Below the pieces are notes generated by a model that saw nothing but the letters and a program-made list of their open reading frames with translations, was not told the origin of the DNA and ran no database searches. Below, piece by piece: positions 6,224-11,813 of a stretch of DNA of 11,813 nucleotides (its first letter is position 1; every line of letters starts with the position of its first letter). Made by a program: the position numbers and the translations under genes. Origin of the DNA: an uncultured Candidatus Saccharibacteria bacterium (GTDB lineage Bacteria; Patescibacteriota; Saccharimonadia; Saccharimonadales; Saccharimonadaceae); contig CALEGA010000065.1 in NCBI GenBank assembly GCA_937876715.1, forward strand, positions 1-11,813. The letters run 5' to 3'.

Positions 6224-7327
6224 ATGGAAAATAGCACAAACCAAGAACCAACATCACCCCAACCAACCCCAGAGCCATCACCAACTCCAGCACCAGAAAA
6301 CTCAGTACAATCCACCGCCGACATCCTCGCGCAATCAGAAACTCAACCAGAAGCACAGCCAACCCCCGAAGAAGTTCGCAAGGACAACAAAAAAGTCCTC
6401 AAAATCGTCCTCCTCGTCGTCGGCATCTCTCTTCTACCCGTCATCGCCCTTGTCGTTCTTATGACCGGCGTCGCTCTCCCCAGTATGCAAACCGCCCAAG
6501 CCGACACCCAACGCCGTCAAGACTACGCCTATGTCTCCGTTGGCATTACAAACTATATGACCGAACACAGCGGCAAGCTCCCACCAACCGGCGCATTCGA
6601 CGTGACTCAACTCACCGCAAGACCTCTCATAGACCCCTCCGGCACCGCTTACAGCGCCCAAATCACCGCCTGCGACTCCTCCAACTCTAACTGCGGCGTC
6701 CCAACGCAACTCAAAACTGGCGAAATCTACATCGTCACCGGCGCCACTTGCGACGAACAACTAACCGCCCACAAATCCAAACGCAGCTTCGCTGTCTATG
6801 GCTACCTCGCGTCCGGCACTCACACATATTGCCTCGCCTCCGACAGCAGCTCAAGCAATTATAGCACCCCAAGTACCACCCCATCCGCCTCCAAGCAAAT
6901 CTCCATTAGTTGGTACGACTTAGGCACCCCAGGCAATAGCTACACAGTAAAAATCGACACTGCCACGGGTGCATATACGCTCAAGGACCAACCAGGATGC
7001 AGCACTACAGAATGTTTGGATGGCACTTACTACCCATCGCCGAAAGAATACTCTGGCACCTACTCTGCAACCGACTTAACTAAAATCATCGCCGCTTATA
7101 ATGTCCTCAACTTCGACCCCGAAGCTAGCTATAGCTACGAAGACTACGACGATTTTGAAAAGAAAGACTCTTGGGTTAGCGCGGTTTTTCACCTCGTCAA
7201 TCCCGACGGCATCTACTACGAATGCTCAGGCAAATCTGATAGCTTCTGCACCGCCGACGCAGACGGCGACGGTGTCGTCACCAAGCGCGAACACGCCTAC
7301 GCTCTCCTTGCCGAAATCACCCAATAA
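6224..7327 (+). CDS. Type IV pilin-like membrane protein with EF-hand-like loop
   Basis: A 367-residue protein. Residues 1-50 are Pro/Thr/Gln-rich and probably disordered; a basic stretch (VRKDNKK) precedes a long hydrophobic helix at about 58-84. The helix is followed by LPSMQTAQADTQRRQDY (85-101) and ITNYMTEHSGKLPP. From memory this matches the stem of pilin-like proteins in Saccharibacteria. The usual GFTxxE prepilin-peptidase site is absent, so processing as a true pilin is doubtful. The large outer part has several Cys (possible disulfides), a Ser/Thr linker (about 208-225), and a C-terminal DADGDGVVTKRE at 345-356 that fits a calcium-binding EF-hand loop. The ATG at 6224 lies 9 nt after AAGGA. 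No assembly ATPase or peptidase gene is nearby. Membrane anchoring is well supported; the pilin relationship is moderate; the role is unknown. Confidence 0.72.
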   Translation: MENSTNQEPTSPQPTPEPSPTPAPENSVQSTADILAQSETQPEAQPTPEEVRKDNKKVLKIVLLVVGISLLPVIALVVLMTGVALPSMQTAQADTQRRQDYAYVSVGITNYMTEHSGKLPPTGAFDVTQLTARPLIDPSGTAYSAQITACDSSNSNCGVPTQLKTGEIYIVTGATCDEQLTAHKSKRSFAVYGYLASGTHTYCLASDSSSSNYSTPSTTPSASKQISISWYDLGTPGNSYTVKIDTATGAYTLKDQPGCSTTECLDGTYYPSPKEYSGTYSATDLTKIIAAYNVLNFDPEASYSYEDYDDFEKKDSWVSAVFHLVNPDGIYYECSGKSDSFCTADADGDGVVTKREHAYALLAEITQ

Positions 7328-7339
7328 ACCCCAAGCCTG

Positions 7340-7348
7340 TGCTATAAT
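7340..7348 (+). promoter_or_regulatory. Extended -10 promoter for leaderless kinase gene
   Basis: TGC-TATAAT (7340-7348) ends 6 nt before the ATG at 7355, and no Shine-Dalgarno lies upstream. The block from TGC through the ATG matches that at 11156-11173 at 17 of 18 positions. No convincing -35 is seen. Confidence 0.75.
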
Positions 7349-7354
7349 ATACCT

Positions 7355-8071
7355 ATGCACTCGGAGGTAAATCAAATCAACGGCATTTTTGTCGCGGCGC
7401 ACGAACTCAAAGCGCCGCTAAGTTTGATGCGCCAGCTCGCCCTCAGCCTCGACCCTGACGATCCCAAAGAAACTAAAGAATACCAAGACAAGCTCATCTC
7501 CGTCTCCGACCGCGCTTTAAAACAAGTCTCCGACCTCGCCAAGGTCGCCCGCCTCGAAGACGCCTTGTTCGAAATGGAACCCGTCGCCATCCGCGGCGTC
7601 TGCGACGAAGTCACAAACGAACTCAAATACCTCTTCCGCTTCAACCAAAAATCTTTGCGAATCAAATACTCCAACCGCCAAAGACTCGTCGTCGCCAACC
7701 GCGAACTTTTAAGCTCAATCATCTACAACTTCTGCGCCAACGCCCTCAAATACTCCAGCCCAGAATCCGCCTCCAAACTCCTCGTCCGCGACGTCAAAAC
7801 CGCCAAAAACCGTCAAACCCCCTGCGTCCGCCTCGAAGTCCGCGACTTCGGTCCCGCCCTCCCGACCGAAATCTACCAAAAACTCACCAAGAACAACCTA
7901 GAAACCCCGACCAACATCTCTTTCCGTCCCGACTCCTCCGGTCTCGGTCTCTACATCGCCACCAAATTCGCTAAATATATGCACGCTAACGTCGGCGCCA
8001 TCCGCCACCGCGACGGCACCTCTTTCTTCGTCGAACTCCCCGTCTCAAACCAAGGAACCCTATTCATATGA
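7355..8071 (+). CDS. Cytosolic histidine kinase without sensor domain
   Basis: A 238-residue protein that is essentially only the kinase core. The H-box is at the very N-terminus (AAHELKAPLS, H16), followed by the dimerisation helices (to about 75) and an HATPase_c domain: N-box NFCANALKY (N125, N129), G1-like DFGPAL (164-169) and G2 SSGLGLYIA (195-202). G1 differs from the common DxGxG by Ala for the second Gly. There is no transmembrane, PAS, GAF or HAMP segment, so any signal must come from a partner or the cytosol. The start is fixed by the -10 box 6 nt upstream; a GGAGG at 7362-7366 lies inside codons 3-5 and has no usable start after it. The TGA stop overlaps the response-regulator ATG (ATGA), so the pair is translationally coupled and very likely cognate. 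Confidence 0.88.
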   Translation: MHSEVNQINGIFVAAHELKAPLSLMRQLALSLDPDDPKETKEYQDKLISVSDRALKQVSDLAKVARLEDALFEMEPVAIRGVCDEVTNELKYLFRFNQKSLRIKYSNRQRLVVANRELLSSIIYNFCANALKYSSPESASKLLVRDVKTAKNRQTPCVRLEVRDFGPALPTEIYQKLTKNNLETPTNISFRPDSSGLGLYIATKFAKYMHANVGAIRHRDGTSFFVELPVSNQGTLFI

Positions 8072-8424
8072 TTTTCATTATTGACGACGACGAAATGTTC
8101 GCCGATTGCATCAAATCCGCCATCAAAAAACACAACAAAAATATAGAAATCAAAACTTTCACCAACGCTCTCGACGCAATGAACTGTCTCGACGACTTGC
8201 CCGACCTGATTTTCCTCGACATCCTCCTCCCTGGTCCCGACGGCTTCACATTCCTCAACGAACTCGCCTCCTACTCCGACACGGCAAAAATCCCCATCAT
8301 CCTCGTCACTAGCCTCCAGCTGCCCGAAACAGATTTGTCAATTTACGGCGTTCGAGCTATACTAAATAAAGAAAAGATGAAACCAGAAGAGGTCATAGCT
8401 TATGTCAAGCGATTCACCAACTAA
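8068..8424 (+). CDS. Single-domain response regulator (CheY-like receiver)
   Basis: A 118-residue protein consisting of one receiver domain with no output domain. The acidic pocket (D6-D8 in FIIDDDE), phosphoacceptor D51 (LIFLDILLPG), T81 (ILVTS) and K101 (AILNKEK) are all in place, so phosphorylation competence is expected. The ATG overlaps the kinase stop by 4 nt. Without an output domain it must act through protein contact or serve as a phosphorelay intermediate; no chemotaxis or motility genes are nearby. Its last codons contain a promoter-like sequence and the recO start, and codon use there drifts toward AT (TTCGAGCTATACTAAATAAA), probably to accommodate them. Confidence 0.93.
   Translation: MIFIIDDDEMFADCIKSAIKKHNKNIEIKTFTNALDAMNCLDDLPDLIFLDILLPGPDGFTFLNELASYSDTAKIPIILVTSLQLPETDLSIYGVRAILNKEKMKPEEVIAYVKRFTN
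8335..8363 (+). promoter_or_regulatory. Internal promoter for recO within the response-regulator gene
   Basis: TTGTCA (8335-8340) and TATACT (8358-8363) are separated by 17 bp. The start is expected near 8370, leaving about a 32-nt leader with AGAGG (8388-8392) 9 nt before the recO ATG. The local loss of the usual GC-ending codons supports selection for a signal here. Confidence 0.6.
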
Positions 8425-9097
8425 AAACGACATCCGCACCAAGGCAATCGTCCTCCGTCGCACCAACTATGGCGAAGCCGACCGCATCCTCAACTTCCTC
8501 ACCGAACAAGGCGTCATCGCCGCCATCGCCAAGGGTGTCCGCAAAGAAAAGTCTAAGCTCGCCGGCGCCGTCGAGCTCTTCACCGTCTCCGACATCACTC
8601 TCCACAAAAGCCTCAACAACAAACTCTGCGTCCTCACCAGCGCCAAAATGCTCGAACACTACGACCAAATCGTCTATAAACTCCCTGAGCTCGAACTCGC
8701 CTCGATGGTAATGAAACAAATCGGCAAATATGCCGAAACCTCGACCGGTCCCGAATACTTCGACCTTTTAAAACAAGTCCTCTCCGCCCTCAACGCCGGC
8801 GTCCACCCCGAGCTCGTCGAAACGTGGTTCTGGTTCAACCTCGCCAAAACTAACGGCGAACAAATCAACCTAATAAAAGACACCGACGGTAATGATCTCG
8901 ACCCGTTCAAAACCTACGTCTGGGACTCCACCGAATCAGCCTTGCGCGAACAACTCGGCGGCAACGTCACCGCCACCGAAATCAAACTTATGCGCCTGAT
9001 GCTCAGCAACACTTTGAAAACCACCTCGCGTGTCCAAGACATCGTCCCCAAACTCCCCACCATCCTCTATATTGCCAAAACTATCAATAAACAGTAA
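8402..9097 (+). CDS. recO: DNA repair protein RecO
   Basis: RecO binds single-stranded DNA and RecR and helps load RecA onto SSB-coated gaps (RecFOR pathway). It has 231 residues, typical length. The N-terminal OB-fold is clear: KAIVLRRTNYGEADRIL (about 14-30), then AIAKGVRKEKSKLAG (about 42-56) and the beta strands leading to the helical C-terminal domain. The CxxC zinc-finger cysteines found in many RecO proteins are missing, as in a subset of family members. The start overlaps the receiver gene by 23 nt and follows a Shine-Dalgarno AGAGG; an internal promoter at 8335-8363 probably gives independent expression. The next gene starts 9 nt after the stop, with its -10 box over the recO stop codon. 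Confidence 0.88.
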   Translation: MSSDSPTKNDIRTKAIVLRRTNYGEADRILNFLTEQGVIAAIAKGVRKEKSKLAGAVELFTVSDITLHKSLNNKLCVLTSAKMLEHYDQIVYKLPELELASMVMKQIGKYAETSTGPEYFDLLKQVLSALNAGVHPELVETWFWFNLAKTNGEQINLIKDTDGNDLDPFKTYVWDSTESALREQLGGNVTATEIKLMRLMLSNTLKTTSRVQDIVPKLPTILYIAKTINKQ

Positions 9098-9100
9098 AAT
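9072..9100 (+). promoter_or_regulatory. Promoter for leaderless glycyl-tRNA synthetase gene
   Basis: TTGCCA (9072-9077) and TAAAAT (9095-9100) are separated by 17 bp. The -10 ends exactly 6 nt before the ATG at 9107 and overlaps the recO stop codon. No Shine-Dalgarno is present. Confidence 0.7.
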
Positions 9101-9106
9101 ATAAAT

Positions 9107-10432
9107 ATGTCAAATTTAGATTCTATCGTTAGTTTATGTAAAAGAAGAGGCTTCATCTTCCCAGGAAGCGACATCTACGGCGGCTTCGCCGGCACATGGG
9201 ACTTCGGACCTCTCGGCGTCATGCTCAAAAAGAACATCATGGACACTTGGTGGTCTTACTGGGTTGACAAGCGGGACGACATCTTCGGCGTTGACGCCGC
9301 TATTTTAATGAACCCGCGCACGTGGATCGCCTCCGGTCACACCGCAACGTTCGCCGACCCCTTGATCGAATGCAAAGCTTGCCACGGTCGTTTCCGTGCC
9401 GACAAGCTCGCTGAGGGAATTAACGAATCCGTCACCACGGAAGAATTTAAAGCACTCCACGTCAAATGCCCGACTTGCGGCAAAGAAGATTGGAGTGACA
9501 TCCGCAAGTTCAATATGATGTTCGAAACCCACGTTGGCGCCGTCCTCCCCGACGACGACTCCGAACTCACCGACCAATCCGTCGCCTACTTGAGACCCGA
9601 AACCGCCCAAGGTATCTTCACAAATTACAAAAACGTCATCGACACGCTATACCCGAACCTCCCGTTCGGTCTCGCCCAACAGGGAAAAGCCTTTAGAAAC
9701 GAAATCTCCCCTCGCGACTTCATCTTACGCGACCGCGAATGCTCGCAAATGGAAATCGAATACTTCGTTGACCCAAAAAACTGGGAAGCCGAATTTGAAA
9801 AGCTTCTCGCCGAAAACGACAAATTCTTGACCGACGTCCTCGGTCTCGACCCCGCCAACCTCCGCCACGAAGAAGTCGCCGAAAAAGACCGCGCTCACTA
9901 CTCCAAGCGCACAGTTGACTTTATGTACAAATACCCGAACGGGGAAGAAGAATTAATGGGTCTCGCCTACCGCACTGGCTTCGACCTCCAAAACATCGCC
10001 CGCGAATCCGGCAAATCAATGGAATACCGCGACAAAATCACCGGCGAAACTTTCACCCCGCACGTCATCGAACCGTCAATCGGCGTCGAACGTCTCTTCC
10101 TCGCCGTCCTCGCGAACTCTTGGGACGAAGAAAAAGGCATCTTAAAACTCCCCGAAAACCTCGCACCGTATAAGTTCTGCGTCAGCCCACTTCTGAAAAA
10201 CAAACCCGAACTCGTCGAAAAAGCCAAAGAGGTCTATCAACTTTTGAAAGAAAAATACACTTTCGTCACCTGGGACGACTCCGGCAACATCGGTAAACGC
10301 TACAAAAAACAGGACGAAATCGGCACCCCTAAGTGCATCGTAATCGACTTCGACACACTAGAAGACGGCACCGTCACCGTCCGCGACCGCGACACTGCCG
10401 AACAAATCAGGGTAAAACCCGAAGAATTGTAG
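9107..10432 (+). CDS. glyS: Glycyl-tRNA synthetase, homodimeric (alpha2) class II type
   Basis: Cytosolic enzyme that charges tRNA-Gly with glycine using ATP; 441 residues, full length for the single-chain bacterial/archaeal-type GlyRS rather than the GlyQ+GlyS two-subunit form. The N-terminus GFIFPGSDIYGG is typical. A four-Cys zinc-ribbon-like insert has CKAC at 89-92 and CPTC at 121-124. Motif 2 is FRNEISPRDF from residue 196 (R197), with RDRECSQMEIEYF after it, and motif 3 is GVERLFLAVL from residue 326 (R329). The C-terminal anticodon-binding domain (about 345-441) ends in IRVKPEEL. The start is leaderless by the -10 position. The gene ends one base before the -10 of the pyrophosphatase promoter. 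Some annotations use the symbol glyQS. Confidence 0.96.
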   Translation: MSNLDSIVSLCKRRGFIFPGSDIYGGFAGTWDFGPLGVMLKKNIMDTWWSYWVDKRDDIFGVDAAILMNPRTWIASGHTATFADPLIECKACHGRFRADKLAEGINESVTTEEFKALHVKCPTCGKEDWSDIRKFNMMFETHVGAVLPDDDSELTDQSVAYLRPETAQGIFTNYKNVIDTLYPNLPFGLAQQGKAFRNEISPRDFILRDRECSQMEIEYFVDPKNWEAEFEKLLAENDKFLTDVLGLDPANLRHEEVAEKDRAHYSKRTVDFMYKYPNGEEELMGLAYRTGFDLQNIARESGKSMEYRDKITGETFTPHVIEPSIGVERLFLAVLANSWDEEKGILKLPENLAPYKFCVSPLLKNKPELVEKAKEVYQLLKEKYTFVTWDDSGNIGKRYKKQDEIGTPKCIVIDFDTLEDGTVTVRDRDTAEQIRVKPEEL

Positions 10433-10438
10433 TATAAT
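10433..10438 (+). promoter_or_regulatory. -10 box for pyrophosphatase gene
   Basis: TATAAT immediately follows the glyS stop codon. There is no good -35 or TGn extension, so the promoter may be weak. The start is expected near 10445. The leader of about 27 nt contains AAAGGAG (10455-10461), 10 nt before the ATG at 10472. Confidence 0.5.
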
Positions 10439-10471
10439 ATATATTATCTAAAACAAAGGAGTTATTTTGCT

Positions 10472-11113
10472 ATGGCAGATTTTAATAAAGTTCTAACCCC
10501 GGGCGATTACGAAAAAGGCGAACTTAACGTCGTCATCGAAATCCCCACTGGCTCCAATCACAAAATCGAATGGGACCGCGAACACGCTTGCTTTATGCTT
10601 GACCGCGTCGAACCAATTGCTTTCGCTAAACCTTGCAACTACGGTTTCATCCCGCAAACCATTGACGAAGACGGCGACGAACTTGACGCCCTCGTTATCA
10701 CCGACCAACCTTTGACGACCGGCATCTGGCTCAAAACTCGTATTCTCGGCGTTATGAAATTCGTCGATGGCGGTGAAGTTGACGACAAAATCATCGTTGT
10801 CCCCGAAGACGATCGCAACAACGGTGACAAATATCAAACTCTCGAAGACTTACCAAAACAACTCATCGAACAAATCAAATTCCACTTCAACCACTACAAA
10901 GATCTCAAAAAACCAGGCACTACTGAAGTTAAGGAATTTGCTGACGTTAAAACTGCGAAAAAAGTCATCGCCGCTTCCATCGACCGCTACGTCGAAGCTC
11001 ACCCTGAACTAAAAGCCCGCGAAGAACTCAAAGACATCGCCGCCGACGCCAAAGTCGCCGCCAAAAACTTCGCCAAAGAAGCCAAAAAAGCTTGGAACGA
11101 CGCCACGAAATAA
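10472..11113 (+). CDS. ppa: Inorganic pyrophosphatase (family I) with C-terminal Ala/Lys tail
   Basis: Hydrolyses pyrophosphate to phosphate in the cytosol, pulling biosynthetic reactions such as aminoacylation forward, which fits its place after glyS. The family I metal-binding signature DGDELDA is at 67-73; E23 (IEIPTGSNHK), K31, Y57 (NYGFIP) and the second acidic cluster FVDGGEVDDK (about 97-106) are present. At 213 residues it is longer than the usual 165-180. The extra is a C-terminal tail from about 180, rich in Ala and Lys (AADAKVAAKNFAKEAKKAW), predicted to be an amphipathic helix of unknown role. The start is set by the Shine-Dalgarno AAAGGAG. A strong terminator follows at 11121. 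Confidence 0.95.
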   Translation: MADFNKVLTPGDYEKGELNVVIEIPTGSNHKIEWDREHACFMLDRVEPIAFAKPCNYGFIPQTIDEDGDELDALVITDQPLTTGIWLKTRILGVMKFVDGGEVDDKIIVVPEDDRNNGDKYQTLEDLPKQLIEQIKFHFNHYKDLKKPGTTEVKEFADVKTAKKVIAASIDRYVEAHPELKAREELKDIAADAKVAAKNFAKEAKKAWNDATK

Positions 11114-11120
11114 GTTAATC

Positions 11121-11152
11121 AAAAATAAACCCGATCAAACGGGTTTATTTTT
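11121..11152 (+). terminator. Rho-independent terminator after ppa
   Basis: A perfect 13-bp stem (11121-11133 with 11140-11152), CCCG/CGGG-topped and A/U at the base, with loop ATCAAA. The right arm ends in TTTATTTTT. It lies 8 nt after the ppa stop and 7 nt before the -10 of the rarA promoter. Confidence 0.9.
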
Positions 11153-11155
11153 ATA

Positions 11156-11164
11156 TGCTATAAT
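11156..11164 (+). promoter_or_regulatory. Extended -10 promoter for leaderless rarA
   Basis: TGC-TATAAT ends 6 nt before the ATG at 11171. The 18-nt block through the ATG is nearly identical (17 of 18) to the one in front of the kinase gene at 7355. No Shine-Dalgarno is present; the -35 position falls in the ppa terminator and does not match consensus. Confidence 0.75.
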
Positions 11165-11170
11165 ACACCT

Positions 11171-11680
11171 ATGAACAGAGTACCGTTAGCTGAGCGCATG
11201 CGTCCCCAAACTTTAGACGAAGTCGTCGGACAAGACGACATAATTGGCAACGGCAAAATCTTGACCGAAATCCTCAAAAAAGGCGAACCCGTCAACCTCA
11301 TCTTCTGGGGTCCCCCCGGCACCGGCAAAACCACAATGGCAAAAATCTTGGCTAAGGAATATAAGGCGGACTTCGTCGAAATCTCCGCCGTCACCAGCGG
11401 CAAAAAAGACATCGAACAAGTCGTCGAACGCGCCAAAGTCAACTGGAACCTAAAAACCCGCACCGTACTCTTCGTTGACGAAATTCACCGCTTCAATAAA
11501 GGACAGCAGGATTATCTTCTTCCTTTTGTGGAGGATGGCACGGTGACTTTGATTGGCGCGACCACAGAGAATCCCTATTTTGAGGTGAACGGGGCGCTTT
11601 TGTCCCGGTCTATTATCTTTGAGTTGAAGCCCATCCCCAAGGAAGATATCAAGGAGCTTTTGAAGAAAGCAAGTAAATAA
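11171..11680 (+). CDS. rarA: RarA/MgsA-type AAA+ ATPase, truncated and possibly chimeric
   Basis: RarA is a replication-fork maintenance ATPase related to clamp-loader subunits, usually about 400-450 residues; here a stop ends it at 169. Present are the N-terminal LAERMRPQTLDEVVGQDDII, Walker A GPPGTGKTT (47-55), Walker B VLFVDEIHRFNK (99-110, D103-E104), sensor-1 region LIGATTENP (128-136) and the Arg-finger-like SRS (145-147). The helical lid, oligomerisation and C-terminal domains are missing, and I could not find them in other frames downstream. Codon use changes sharply at about 11500 (codon 110-111): before it Glu is nearly all GAA and Leu mostly CTC; after it GAG, TTG, GAT, CAG and GTG dominate. 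The protein stays RarA-like across the switch. This fits a chimeric assembly or homologous recombination, followed by loss of frame. Confidence 0.75.
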   Translation: MNRVPLAERMRPQTLDEVVGQDDIIGNGKILTEILKKGEPVNLIFWGPPGTGKTTMAKILAKEYKADFVEISAVTSGKKDIEQVVERAKVNWNLKTRTVLFVDEIHRFNKGQQDYLLPFVEDGTVTLIGATTENPYFEVNGALLSRSIIFELKPIPKEDIKELLKKASK

Positions 11681-11681
11681 A

Positions 11682-11813
11682 TTGTTTGATGAAGGGAAAC
11701 TGAAGGCAAAGGAAAATGTAATTGCGGAACCGAAAACGGTTTCGGAAGAAAGCAATTTTCTTATGAACCGCATCCTGAAAAACTTAGAAGAAAAGGCAAG
11801 ACGCAAAGAGGCA
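11682..11813 (+). other. Unassigned open frame running off the window
   Basis: After the rarA stop a different frame is open from 11664 to the window end without a stop (44 codons from the TTG at 11682). It contains LFDEGKLKAKENVIAEPKTV and, near the edge, MNRILKNLEEKARRKEA (ATG at 11763), a charged, helix-like composition. Codon use resembles the 3' part of rarA, not the rest of the window. No Shine-Dalgarno supports either start. It could be the start or interior of a gene, or sequence from another genome. It does not resemble the missing RarA C-terminus. Confidence 0.3.

Noticed and set aside
6093..6464. 123-codon + strand open frame across the 5872/6224 junction
   Set aside because: Low-complexity Gln/Leu/Ser product in a shifted frame, spanning a promoter and dyad. 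The two flanking frames have better start signals and domain evidence.
8069..8071. Possible UGA recoding (code 25) as in some CPR lineages
   Set aside because: TGA ends the kinase gene exactly at the overlapping receiver ATG, and glycine codons in conserved motifs are GGN, so UGA acts as a stop.
10434..10447. 14-bp palindrome ATAATATATATTAT over the ppa -10
   Set aside because: Entirely A/T; such palindromes arise easily in AT-rich promoter spacers, so there is no reason to claim an operator.
11661..11813. Frameshift explaining the short rarA
   Set aside because: The other two + frames after 11660 do not resume recognisable RarA lid or C-terminal motifs, so a simple frameshift does not restore the gene.
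1..11813. CRISPR array, tRNA, rRNA or insertion sequence
   Set aside because: No regularly spaced repeats, cloverleaf-like segments, rRNA stretches, transposase motifs or terminal inverted repeats were seen; intergenic gaps are short, the longest about 115 bases.

Overview
The window looks like a chromosomal segment of a Patescibacteria/CPR genome, most likely a Candidatus Saccharibacteria (TM7) relative. This rests on gene content and style, not on a marker phylogeny. Genes are densely packed on one strand, with a very uniform codon preference (CTC, CGC, GCC, GAC, GAA). A pilin-like protein carries the LP..Q..TQRR.DY..NY..GKLP signature I associate with that group. TAA, TAG and TGA all act as stops, so UGA is not recoded as glycine as in Gracilibacteria/Absconditabacteria.

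Layout, all on the + strand: the 3' end of fusA (1-427); a strongly promoted operon of two unrecognised genes (542-1707); a protein quality-control cluster of clpC, a membrane-anchored HExxH metallopeptidase and clpP (1812-5857), with a CIRCE operator over the clpC promoter; a small Asn/Ser-repeat protein (5872-6168); a pilin-like membrane protein with an EF-hand-like loop (6224-7327); a compact two-component pair of sensorless histidine kinase and single-domain receiver (7355-8424); recO, glycyl-tRNA synthetase and inorganic pyrophosphatase (8402-11113); and a truncated rarA/mgsA (11171-11680) followed by an unassigned open frame running off the window.

The most distinctive signal is how genes start. 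Four genes (5872, 7355, 9107, 11171) have a -10 hexamer ending exactly 6 nt before the ATG and no Shine-Dalgarno, so their transcripts should begin at or beside the start codon (leaderless). Two of them share a -10-to-ATG block identical at 17 of 18 positions. clpC and the metallopeptidase gene are near-leaderless. The other genes have clear Shine-Dalgarno sites. At two junctions (466-525 and 6186-6224) the left arm of a long inverted repeat contains the -10 box of the next gene. Read-through RNA would form a terminator-like hairpin, but RNA started at the new promoter cannot.

Codon usage changes abruptly inside rarA near 11500 and the gene ends early. That suggests a chimeric contig end or a recent recombination, so sequence beyond about 11500 should be treated with caution. 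I see no tRNA, rRNA, CRISPR array or insertion sequence.
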